Made by a program: the position numbers and the translations under genes
Notes under the pieces: generated by a model
Told to the model about the DNA's origin: nothing
The model's input: the letters and a program-made list of their open reading frames with translations, nothing else
Database searches by the model: none
In this document: in pieces, positions 1 to 5,520 of the stretch
Layout of the letters: every line of letters starts with the position of its first letter
Position numbering within the stretch: position 1 is the stretch's first letter
Assembly (NCBI GenBank): GCA_017416665.1
Contig: JAFQBO010000130.1
Location: 1 to 5,600 of the forward strand
Origin: Oscillospiraceae bacterium
GTDB taxonomy: Bacteria > Bacillota > Clostridia > Oscillospirales > Ruminococcaceae
Length of the DNA stretch: 5,600 nt
Direction: 5' to 3'

Positions 1-239
1 CCATCAATATAGCTTTCTAAAAATTTTGTTTGTTCATTTTCAGTATAACCCATTTCTTCAAGTTCTGCCAAAAGTTCAGCAAGCTGTTCTTTTGCATTTT
101 CAGCATCATATAAAGCCTGCTCAGATAAAGTACGGCCATACTCATTTCTAACTTCATCTGCAAATGTACTCATTCCCATTGTGCCAAGCATCATTGATAC
201 AGATGATAAAACGGCTAAAATTTTTTTCATTTTTTTCAT
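1..239 (-). CDS. Small secreted protein, N-terminal part (runs off the window)
   Basis: The first 79 codons are open on the minus strand and continue past the window edge. The start ATG is at 239-237, with AAAGGA at 248-253 placed 8 nt upstream. A second Met at codon 4 has a poorer distance. Residues 1-27 are a classic signal peptide: a basic start (MKKMKK), a hydrophobic core (ILAVLSSVSMMLGTMGM) and a probable signal peptidase I site after STFA, before DEV. The visible mature part is acidic and strongly helix-forming (for example ENAKEQLAELLAELEEMGY), with no cysteines. I do not recognise a family. It lies downstream of a two-component operon and behind a LytTR-type direct repeat, so it is probably a regulated export product. 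A structural or adhesive protein, a bacteriocin-like protein or a processed signal peptide precursor are all possible; the missing C-terminus prevents a choice. Confidence 0.8.
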   Translation of the reverse strand, partial: MKKMKKILAVLSSVSMMLGTMGMSTFADEVRNEYGRTLSEQALYDAENAKEQLAELLAELEEMGYTENEQTKFLESYID

Positions 240-348
240 AGAAATCATCCTTTCTTAATTTACATTTTTCCTTTGCGTAAAAATAAAGCTATAATTTACC
301 ATTGAATAAAGAAAACTCCCCTTCAAACAATGTTCTTTCAGTACCCAT

Positions 349-357
349 ATTGTACCA
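349..357 (-). promoter_or_regulatory. Extended -10 promoter for the small secreted protein gene
   Basis: Read on the minus strand, TGGTACAAT gives a TGn extended -10 with the hexamer TACAAT at 354-349. Seventeen bases upstream (372-377) the sequence is CCGCAC, which is not a usable -35. Promoters lacking a -35 but with a binding repeat just upstream are typically activator-dependent, and the LytTR-type repeat at 382-422 is positioned for that. The inferred leader before the ATG is about 100 nt. Confidence 0.6.
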
Positions 358-381
358 CATCTTCATTGTTTGTGCGGGAAG

Positions 382-422
382 TTTACGAAACTTACAGTTT
401 TGTTGACGAAACTTACAGTTTT
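382..422. promoter_or_regulatory. LytTR/AgrA-type direct-repeat binding site
   Basis: Two 20-nt units at 382-401 and 403-422 differ at one base and have a period of exactly 21 bp, two helical turns. The last 17 nt of each (385-401 and 406-422) are identical and include CTTACAGTTTT, with ACAGTT cores at 394-399 and 415-420. Binding sites of AgrA, ComE and other LytTR regulators are direct repeats with an ACAGTT-like core and this phasing. The gene for a LytTR response regulator lies in the same cluster. The distal unit ends at the kinase stop codon. The proximal core lies 39 bp upstream of the -10 of the secreted protein gene. Confidence 0.75.
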
Positions 423-1706
423 TCACCCTGTATAGATTAAAACTTCTGACTGAAAAATCTTTTTATCATGTTTAATATGATAAATGCCGTTGTATTTTTC
501 TGCTATTGTCTCTATGTTACGAATACCATAACCATGCTCTGTTTTATCTTCTTTGGTTGTTATCATTTCACCATTTTCATATTTTACAATGCCGTTATAG
601 GTATTACATATACTTATTTTAAGCACACCTTTTTTATATGACATTTTTATGTCAAGTTTTTTGTTTTCTTCTATTTTCTGAAGTGCCTGTAAAGCGTTAT
701 CCAATAAATTAGTCAGTATTGCCGATATATCCATAATTTCAACAGGAAGCTCTGTTGGGATTATAAGATCTGTTGATACTGTTATGTTATTTAATTCGGC
801 ATTGCACAATTTATAATTGATAATACTGTCGACAACTGCGTTTCCTGTGTCTGAATACACGACAGAATTTGTCATATTATTATCTGTTAATTCAAGAATG
901 TAAGAAAATGCCTGTTCTTCTTTTTCATCCTTCAACAAATTTTTAATTACAGTAAAATGATTGGATATATCATGTTTAAATGAACGAACATCTTCTGTTG
1001 CTTTCTGCATTAATTTACATTGATTATGATAATATTCTCTTTCCTGTTCAAGTATTACAGATTTTAACGAATTTTCATAATATTTTGCAAGTGAATTAAA
1101 TAAAAATACAACCATCATGTTTACAGCAAATAACAAAATCATAGATATTATTACCAACTGAGTTGTTGCTCCGCTTATAGAAGTAAAAATCAATTCTATT
1201 GAAATTGTTATAATCGGTACTGTCAAAGAAGCCAAACACAACATGTACGGCAAATCCTTATTTTTTTTCATATCCATTATCCGTCGTATAACTAAAACAA
1301 CAAAAAATATCATCATCCTTGACAAATACAAACCCGGAATATTTTCGTACTCATATTTTTGAAGTGGTTCAATATATGCACTTTTTGTCAAGGCTGATAT
1401 AAGTATTTCGGCTGCAAACATTATAACATAACATTCAAATACAGCTAAAATTTTTCTTTGCATACTTGATTCATAACATAACGATATACAAAATAACAAA
1501 AGGATATTTGCACCCATATTGACAAAAGGAACACTTACAAAAAAATGAAGTAATACTGTAACAGCAAAATATAAAAAATACGTACCGAATGCAAACCAAT
1601 GCCAACCTTTTTTTATTTTATGAAAAATATCATAAAAAGACTTGATAGAATAAATTGTAAATATTTCTGAGAATAAAAACGCAATGTTATAACTTGTTAT
1701 TTCCAT
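423..1706 (-). CDS. AgrC-like GHKL sensor histidine kinase
   Basis: This 427-aa membrane sensor kinase autophosphorylates and passes phosphate to its partner regulator. Residues about 5-205 contain six or seven hydrophobic segments (near 5-20, 36-58, 60-78, 85-105, 130-141, 152-172 and 182-205), the polytopic sensor arrangement of the AgrC/ComD (HPK10) class. A short helical stretch (210-240) precedes the phosphoacceptor region RSFKHDISNHF with His245. The ATPase domain has the N box LTNLLDNALQAL (Asn333, Asp336, Asn337) and a GHKL-style ending TTKEDKTEHGYGIRNI (G box 392-397), then AEKYNGIYHI. Start codon ATG at 1706 has AAGGGGG upstream. It begins 15 nt after the response regulator stop, so the two are one operon. 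The ligand is unknown. AgrC relatives sense peptides, but no peptide precursor or processing protease of the agr type is seen here. Confidence 0.93.
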   Translation of the reverse strand: MEITSYNIAFLFSEIFTIYSIKSFYDIFHKIKKGWHWFAFGTYFLYFAVTVLLHFFVSVPFVNMGANILLLFCISLCYESSMQRKILAVFECYVIMFAAEILISALTKSAYIEPLQKYEYENIPGLYLSRMMIFFVVLVIRRIMDMKKNKDLPYMLCLASLTVPIITISIELIFTSISGATTQLVIISMILLFAVNMMVVFLFNSLAKYYENSLKSVILEQEREYYHNQCKLMQKATEDVRSFKHDISNHFTVIKNLLKDEKEEQAFSYILELTDNNMTNSVVYSDTGNAVVDSIINYKLCNAELNNITVSTDLIIPTELPVEIMDISAILTNLLDNALQALQKIEENKKLDIKMSYKKGVLKISICNTYNGIVKYENGEMITTKEDKTEHGYGIRNIETIAEKYNGIYHIKHDKKIFQSEVLIYTG

Positions 1707-1721
1707 AAAAACCCCCTTGTT

Positions 1722-2441
1722 TTAATCCATATTTAGTTGAGCCATACGAATATCTTTTCGCTTTGACTGTGCAATTGGAAGTATGGCTTCGGTTGACATT
1801 TGCACATTTTCATATGTATATTTTTTTACGTGAATTGAGTTTACCAGATACGCTTTATGTATTCTTAAAAAAATAAGATTTTCAAGTTGATGTTGTATAT
1901 GGTCAAGTTTTCCGTAAAATGTATCTTTTTTATAATTGCTTTGTTGATAATAGTGAATTATTATCTGATGGTCATTACTTTCAAAATAAATAATATCTTT
2001 TATAGGAACTTTAACTGTATCATATTTCACATTATATGAAAAAGCCTCAGCTTTTAAATGCAGTCTGTTCATAAGCTTTATGAATACTTTTCTGATTCCT
2101 TCGTAATCAAGTGGTTTATGTAGAAAATAAAGCGGGTCAAATTCGAATATTTCTATTGCATATTCTTTATTACCGGATATATACGCAATTTGCGTTGATT
2201 CATTTTTCATGATATTTCTTATTGTGTTACTTGCTTCCAATCCGGAAATTTCATTCATTTCTATATCAAGAAAAATCAAATCAAAAAATTCATTATTCTG
2301 AAGCTGTTTACATAATTCTTCTCCACTGTAGTAAACTTCTGTATCAATGGTAATACTTTGTTCTTTAGCTATTTTAATTAAATAGTTTTCTACTTGATTG
2401 CATATTTTTTTATCATCATCCACAATAGCAATCCTGATCAT
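1722..2441 (-). CDS. LytTR-family response regulator (AgrA-like)
   Basis: This 239-aa cytoplasmic DNA-binding regulator is paired with the adjacent kinase. The receiver domain spans about 1-125: acidic pocket Asp8/Asp9 (IAIVDDD), phosphoacceptor Asp59 in IFLDIEM, Ser89 in AYISG and Lys109 in HKPLD. A LytTR domain follows at about 135-235, with VPIKDIIYFESNDH, FLRIHKAYLVNSIHVKKY and a final LPIAQSKRKDIRM strand/helix typical of the family. The length is normal for AgrA/VirR-type proteins. The ATG at 2441 is fixed by a strong AGGAGGTGG at 2446-2454. It is the first gene of its operon and has a consensus-like promoter. The family binds direct repeats spaced 21-22 bp, and such a repeat is present at 382-422, so the downstream secreted protein gene is its likely target. 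Confidence 0.95.
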   Translation of the reverse strand: MIRIAIVDDDKKICNQVENYLIKIAKEQSITIDTEVYYSGEELCKQLQNNEFFDLIFLDIEMNEISGLEASNTIRNIMKNESTQIAYISGNKEYAIEIFEFDPLYFLHKPLDYEGIRKVFIKLMNRLHLKAEAFSYNVKYDTVKVPIKDIIYFESNDHQIIIHYYQQSNYKKDTFYGKLDHIQHQLENLIFLRIHKAYLVNSIHVKKYTYENVQMSTEAILPIAQSKRKDIRMAQLNMD

Positions 2442-2462
2442 TCAACCACCTCCTGCATTTTC

Positions 2463-2491
2463 ATAATACCATAATTTCATTTTAATTTCAA
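2463..2491 (-). promoter_or_regulatory. Sigma-A promoter of the two-component operon
   Basis: On the minus strand, TTGAAA (2491-2486), a 17-bp spacer and TATTAT (2468-2463) with an extended TGG element form a good housekeeping promoter. The predicted transcript starts only about 15 nt before the response regulator ATG. I see no 21-bp LytTR repeat here, so the sensor pair looks constitutively expressed, unlike its presumed target. Confidence 0.75.
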
Positions 2492-2530
2492 CCATTACTA
2501 ACCAAAGTATTCGTTCAGAAGCACATCCAA

Positions 2531-2564
2531 TAAAAAAAGAGCTCAGTCCAAAAGAACTGAGCTC
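2531..2564 (-). terminator. Intrinsic terminator of the antiporter gene
   Basis: A perfect 9-bp stem (2539-2547 with 2556-2564, arms GAGCTCAGT/ACTGAGCTC) encloses an 8-nt loop. On the minus strand it is followed by seven T residues (2538-2532). It begins 6 nt after the antiporter stop codon and separates that gene from the two-component operon. Confidence 0.92.
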
Positions 2565-2570
2565 ATGTTA

Positions 2571-3836
2571 TTATTTGGTTTCAGCTGCCGGTGTCTGTAT
2601 TTCAGATTCATCTTCGCCATTTTTGGATTTATATGCAAATTTAAGGAGGATTGGTGTAATGATAGTCGTAACAACGACAACAATTACAACAGGAGCAAAA
2701 TATTCATCCTTCATAAGTCCGACAGCCGCACCCTTACTTGCAACAATAAGTGCCACTTCGCCTCGTGAAACCATTCCGGCACCGATTCTGATACTGTCCT
2801 TGTTTGAAAATCTGCACAGCTTCGCACCAAGTCCGCAACCAACAATTTTTGAAAGAATTGCACCAACAAGTAAAAGCAGTGAGAATAAAATGATTGACAT
2901 ACTCATTTCAGGAAGTACAACCTGAAGTCCGATGCTTGCAAAGAAAACAGGTGATAACAGCATATATGAAAGTGTGCCGAATCTGTTGTTCAGATAATTT
3001 GCACGTGGTCCGTTTGAGAGAGCAAGTCCCGCAACGAACGCACCTGTAATATCTGCAACACCAAAGAAATATTCAGCTGAGAATGACATGATAAGGCAGA
3101 AAACAAATGCAATGATAACGTATCTTCTGAGATCCTTTTTAGAACGTCCTGACCACTTGTTGAATATGAAATTGAACAAGAGTGCAACAATAATTGCAAA
3201 TACAAAGAAGAGAATAATTTTAATTACAGTCATAAGTATATCACCGCCGCCTGAACCTTCTCCTCCGCTTCCGGCAGTTGAAGTGATTACTGTAAGTACA
3301 ATGATACCCAGAATATCGTCGATTACAGCCGCACCAATAATTGCATTACCTGATTTGCTTGAAAGTTTACCCATTTCCTTGAGTGTTTCAACAGTAATAC
3401 TAACGGAAGTGGCTGTAAGTATAACACCAATAAAGATATTCTGCATAAGAACACTTGACATACCGGCAGTTTCTTCAGTGTTGAATATGGTTGAAATAGC
3501 CCAGCCTGCACCAAGCGGTACAATAACACCGAGTATTGCAATAACAAGTGATGCAAGTCCTGTCTTTTTCATTTCCTTGATGTCTGTTTCAAGTCCTGCG
3601 GTAAACATCAGGACAACAACACCGATTTCTGAAACACACTTGATAAAGTCCGTTTCGGTAACAAGTCCGAAACATGCAGGTCCGAGAACAAGACCCGCAG
3701 CAAGCGCACCTACAACCTGTGGCAGTTGAATACGTTTTGTGAGAAGTCCGAAAAGCTTTGTACTGAACAGTATGAGTGCCAGATACAAAAGATACCCATA
3801 GTCGGACAGCATAACATTTGATATGGCTTCCTTCAT
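2571..3836 (-). CDS. CPA2-family cation:proton antiporter (Kef/GerN/NapA type)
   Basis: This 421-aa integral membrane exchanger moves Na+ or K+ against H+. It is hydrophobic throughout, with about 12 membrane segments. Family motifs in order: GALAAGLVLGP (43-53), MFTAGLETD (77-85), TATSVSITVETL (141-152, the unwound helix region), AVIDDILGIIVL (170-181) with the ion-binding pair Asp173/Asp174, GAFVAGLALS (265-274), LSPVFFASIGL (294-304), Lys330 in LSKIVG, and SRGEVALIVASKG (357-369). A glycine-rich loop lies at 189-198. No C-terminal RCK/TrkA nucleotide-binding domain is present, so it is a transport domain only, unlike KefB/KefC. The frame stays open upstream to a GTG at 3962, but the ATG at 3836 has AAAGGGG at the right distance and the extra 42 residues are unlike the family. 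The double Asp recalls NapA-like Na+/H+ exchange, but the ion is not proven. Confidence 0.93.
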   Translation of the reverse strand: MKEAISNVMLSDYGYLLYLALILFSTKLFGLLTKRIQLPQVVGALAAGLVLGPACFGLVTETDFIKCVSEIGVVVLMFTAGLETDIKEMKKTGLASLVIAILGVIVPLGAGWAISTIFNTEETAGMSSVLMQNIFIGVILTATSVSITVETLKEMGKLSSKSGNAIIGAAVIDDILGIIVLTVITSTAGSGGEGSGGGDILMTVIKIILFFVFAIIVALLFNFIFNKWSGRSKKDLRRYVIIAFVFCLIMSFSAEYFFGVADITGAFVAGLALSNGPRANYLNNRFGTLSYMLLSPVFFASIGLQVVLPEMSMSIILFSLLLLVGAILSKIVGCGLGAKLCRFSNKDSIRIGAGMVSRGEVALIVASKGAAVGLMKDEYFAPVVIVVVVTTIITPILLKFAYKSKNGEDESEIQTPAAETK

Positions 3837-3845
3837 AAGAAATAA

Positions 3846-3852
3846 CCCCTTT
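3846..3852 (-). promoter_or_regulatory. Ribosome binding site that sets the antiporter start
   Basis: AAAGGGG on the minus strand lies 9 nt before the ATG at 3836. No comparable site precedes the longer GTG start at 3962, so the short form is preferred. Confidence 0.75.
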
Positions 3853-3876
3853 ATTATTTTTTTCGGAAATAAGCAT

Positions 3877-3926
3877 AAAAAACACCGCACAGGGATTGAA
3901 TGACATTCTGTACAATCCATGCGAGG
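3877..3926 (-). terminator. Terminator-like hairpin inside the antiporter leader
   Basis: On the minus strand the 5' arm CGCAT-GGATTG (3923-3913) pairs with CAATCC-CT-GTGCG (3898-3886). This gives 6 bp plus 5 bp (one G-U), with a 2-nt bulge and a 14-nt loop containing a small GAAT/ATTC helix. Six T residues follow at 3882-3877. The stem can extend by a G-U pair and by A-U pairs into the U-run. It lies after a promoter and before a start codon, so it would stop transcription before the gene unless disrupted. The alternative is that it ends a short independent RNA of about 140 nt. Confidence 0.7.
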
Positions 3927-3997
3927 TTTAATTTTAATAATGAAGTACTGAATAAATTTCACAGAAAATTTTGCAGAATTTAATCAATCCTCCATAG

Positions 3998-4015
3998 CAA
4001 TACGCTTAATACGCT
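3998..4015. repeat. 9-bp tandem repeat at the start of the antiporter leader
   Basis: Two adjacent 9-mers, CAATACGCT (3998-4006) and TAATACGCT (4007-4015), differ only in their first base. They fall within the first ~26 nt of the predicted transcript. Flanking TAGC/GCTA could also close a small stem around them. It could be an operator half-site pair, an RNA-binding site, or chance. Confidence 0.5.
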
Positions 4016-4029
4016 AAATCTCCTTATAC

Positions 4030-4058
4030 ATTATACCACAATATTCTTGATATGTCAA
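4030..4058 (-). promoter_or_regulatory. Perfect-consensus sigma-A promoter of the antiporter transcript
   Basis: On the minus strand, TTGACA (4058-4053), a 17-bp spacer and TATAAT (4035-4030) with an upstream TGG give an exact consensus. The -35 lies inside the inverted repeat TTGATATGTCAA (4047-4058), a possible operator. Such a strong promoter before a long leader with a hairpin terminator suggests control after initiation. Confidence 0.88.
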
Positions 4059-4108
4059 TATATGAAGAAAAAATAAATAAATTGTCATATATAATTTTCA
4101 TAAAAAAG

Positions 4109-4137
4109 TTGAAAAAAATCTTTTTTTATGTTACAAT
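4109..4137 (+). promoter_or_regulatory. Promoter of the DtxR-family regulator operon
   Basis: TTGAAA (4109-4114), a 17-bp spacer and TACAAT (4132-4137) with an extended TGT element. The spacer includes part of an A7-TC-T7 run (4112-4127), which should be intrinsically curved. Its -35 is about 50 bp from the -35 of the divergent antiporter promoter. Confidence 0.8.
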
Positions 4138-4140
4138 ATT

Positions 4141-4152
4141 AATAGATCTATT
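4141..4152. promoter_or_regulatory. 12-bp perfect palindrome at the transcription start, candidate operator
   Basis: AATAGATCTATT is fully self-complementary and starts 4 bp after the -10 hexamer, so it overlaps the expected start site. That is a repressor position, and the first gene encodes a DtxR-family repressor, so autoregulation is plausible. It does not closely match the MntR or DtxR consensus boxes I know. Confidence 0.4.
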
Positions 4153-4174
4153 TTATACGGGAGAGTAATTTACT

Positions 4175-4534
4175 ATGAATAAAACCGAATCACGAGAAGA
4201 CTATCTCGAAACCATATTACTTCTTATGAGAAAAACCGGAAATGTCCGTTCCATAGATATTGCCAATGAGCTTAATTATTCAAAACCGAGTGTGAGCAGA
4301 GCTGTCGGAATTTTAAAAACAAATGGTTATATAACTGTAGATTCAAACGGCTATATCGCTTTTACCGGTGAAGGTCTCAGACTTGCCGAGTCTATTTACG
4401 AGCGTCACACAACAATCAAGAAATTCTTTGTTGATGTACTGGGCGTTTCAGAAACGGTTGCTGAACAGGATGCCTGTAAAATTGAACATATTTTAAGTGA
4501 TGAAAGCTATGAAAAACTGAAAAATTTCAGGTGA
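4175..4534 (+). CDS. DtxR/MntR-family metal-dependent transcriptional regulator
   Basis: This 119-aa protein represses metal-homeostasis genes when it binds Mn2+ or Fe2+ in known relatives. The N-terminal winged helix covers 1-75: SREDYLETILLLMRKTG, the helix-turn-helix VRSIDIANELNYSKPSVSRAVGILKTNGYI, and a wing at 54-64. A dimerisation/metal region follows, RHTTIKKFFVDVLGV and DACKIEHILSDE. By alignment to B. subtilis MntR and DtxR the ligands are Asp9, Glu12, His78, Cys101, Glu104 and His105. Asp9 is MntR-like while Cys101 matches DtxR Cys102, so metal preference cannot be read off. It is shorter than MntR (142 aa) at the C-terminus and has no SH3-like domain. GGGAG at 4159-4163 supports the ATG. 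It is divergent from the antiporter gene and 4 nt upstream of the Cache-like gene. Confidence 0.92.
   Translation: MNKTESREDYLETILLLMRKTGNVRSIDIANELNYSKPSVSRAVGILKTNGYITVDSNGYIAFTGEGLRLAESIYERHTTIKKFFVDVLGVSETVAEQDACKIEHILSDESYEKLKNFR
4529..4534 (+). promoter_or_regulatory. Ribosome binding site overlapping the regulator stop codon
   Basis: AGGTGA contains the TGA stop of the upstream gene and lies 4 nt before the GTG at 4539. An ATG at 4534 is followed by a stop after two codons, so GTG is the real start. The overlap implies that ribosomes finishing the regulator help initiate the next gene. Confidence 0.65.
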
Positions 4535-4538
4535 TGGC

Positions 4539-5480
4539 GTGAGAAAAAAAATATACAGGGCGGTTACAGCCGCAACGTCTGCCGCTTGTCTTGTAATGGC
4601 ATTTTTTTCGTGGTATGTTGTAGGTGTAGTCGAAAAAGACAACATAAAGGAAATACTGGAAAGCCGTGTGGAATATATAAGTGAAACTCTTTATAAAAAA
4701 GAAATACAATACAAGTCTGTTTCAGACACTATTTCCGATGAATATAAATCAAGGGCAAGAGCACTGGCTGTAATGCTTTCTGAAAATCCGGACATAATAC
4801 AGGATGAACTACAGCTTGAAGAACTCCGCATGATGATTGGTGCTGAGGCAATAAGCTTTTATGATGAAAATATGCATCTTGAAATTTCAACAGGCTCCTT
4901 TTATGATGAAAGCACATTTACAGATATTTTCAGTGCAGGTACGACAAACAAGCTTTTTTCGTCAGCAGAAATTGACGTTTCCGGTGATATACCAAGAATC
5001 ATTGTAGGCTGTTCAAGACTTGACAAATCAGGTGTAATTCAGCTGGAATATATTTCTGAAAATGTTGAAACACTCTTGAAAATGATGAATATTTCGGATA
5101 TTTTTGCAGGTGTTCCGATTTTAAGATCAGGTTCTGTTGCTTTGATTGACAATGAAACTATGAATTATATTGCCCATACAGATGAAAACATGATCGGTAA
5201 GCCTTCTCATTTTAACCTTCATGAAGATTTTTTTGGGAAAGAAGCGTTTTTTGACTGTGAAATAAACGGTGAAGATGTATTGCTTCATTTTGATTTCTGC
5301 AATAATCAGCTTGTTATAGGATATATTCCATACAGCGAAATTTATGCAACCAGAAACGATATAATATTGTGGGTTGTTTCTGCGGCAGTAATTATTTCAG
5401 GTGTCGTAATGCTGACTATACGAAGTAAAATTCTGCATATCAGTAAAAAAGACAAGCGGAAAAATCAAATTCAGATATAA
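4539..5480 (+). CDS. Membrane-anchored Cache-like sensor protein without an output domain
   Basis: This 313-aa protein has a membrane helix at about 8-31, a large extracytoplasmic region (33-273), a second helix at about 274-294, and a basic 19-residue tail (RSKILHISKKDKRKNQIQI). The outer region starts with a long helix (33-82) followed by alternating strands, including AISFYDENMHLEISTG (104-119) and GSVALIDNETMNYIAHTDENMIGKP (197-221). The second matches the style of Cache ligand-binding domains that precede SpoIIE phosphatase, GGDEF, kinase or chemoreceptor modules. No HAMP, kinase, GGDEF, phosphatase or MCP domain follows. The stop codon is followed at once by a hairpin terminator, so it looks complete and not cut off. 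The GTG start at 4539 uses AGGTGA overlapping the stop codon of the regulator gene, suggesting translational coupling. Its partner and ligand are unknown. Confidence 0.82.
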   Translation: MRKKIYRAVTAATSAACLVMAFFSWYVVGVVEKDNIKEILESRVEYISETLYKKEIQYKSVSDTISDEYKSRARALAVMLSENPDIIQDELQLEELRMMIGAEAISFYDENMHLEISTGSFYDESTFTDIFSAGTTNKLFSSAEIDVSGDIPRIIVGCSRLDKSGVIQLEYISENVETLLKMMNISDIFAGVPILRSGSVALIDNETMNYIAHTDENMIGKPSHFNLHEDFFGKEAFFDCEINGEDVLLHFDFCNNQLVIGYIPYSEIYATRNDIILWVVSAAVIISGVVMLTIRSKILHISKKDKRKNQIQI

Positions 5481-5489
5481 TAAAAATTA

Positions 5490-5520
5490 AGGAGAAGTAT
5501 TGAGATACTTCTCCTCAGTT
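5490..5520 (+). terminator. Hairpin terminator after the Cache-like gene
   Basis: An 11-bp perfect stem (5490-5500 with 5505-5515, arms AGGAGAAGTAT/ATACTTCTCCT) has a TGAG tetraloop and lies 9 nt past the stop codon. The following T-run on the plus strand is short (CAGTTTG). On the minus strand TTAATTTTTAT follows, so it may work in both directions. Confidence 0.7.

Larger units (their letters stand above)
3837..4023 (-). promoter_or_regulatory. Long 5' leader of the antiporter gene, candidate attenuator or riboswitch
   Basis: Transcription predicted from the promoter at 4030-4058 gives about 187 nt of untranslated leader. From 5' to 3' on the minus strand it holds a 9-bp tandem repeat, a GGATTGA segment (3990-3984), an AT-rich middle, a terminator-like hairpin with a U-run, and then the ribosome binding site. 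GGATTGA is exactly complementary to TCAATCC in the 3' arm of the hairpin (3899-3893), so the two folds exclude each other. I could not match it to the ydaO (c-di-AMP), fluoride, guanidine, manganese or T-box consensus by eye. Function and ligand are therefore unknown. Confidence 0.5.

Noticed and set aside
258..305. Possible 15-codon leader peptide (starts MVNYSF) upstream of the secreted protein gene
   Set aside because: The nearest purine-rich site is about 13 nt from its ATG, the peptide is not recognisable, and AT-rich leaders contain such frames by chance.
2486..2510. Two GGTT(A/G) motifs upstream of the two-component promoter as another LytTR site
   Set aside because: They are about 11 bp apart, not 21-22, and lack the ACAGTT core, so they do not fit the site seen at 382-422.
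2565..3729. Open frames on the plus strand across the antiporter (67, 116 and 213 codons)
   Set aside because: They lie opposite a clearly conserved antiporter gene, have low-complexity Ser/Ile/Thr-rich translations and no convincing start signals, so they are shadows.
3837..3962. In-frame N-terminal extension of the antiporter with a zinc-ribbon-like CxxCH...CxxC pattern
   Set aside because: The GTG at 3962 lacks a ribosome binding site. The cysteine pattern is encoded by the arms and loop of the leader hairpin, and the family normally begins just before the first membrane helix, as the ATG at 3836 does.
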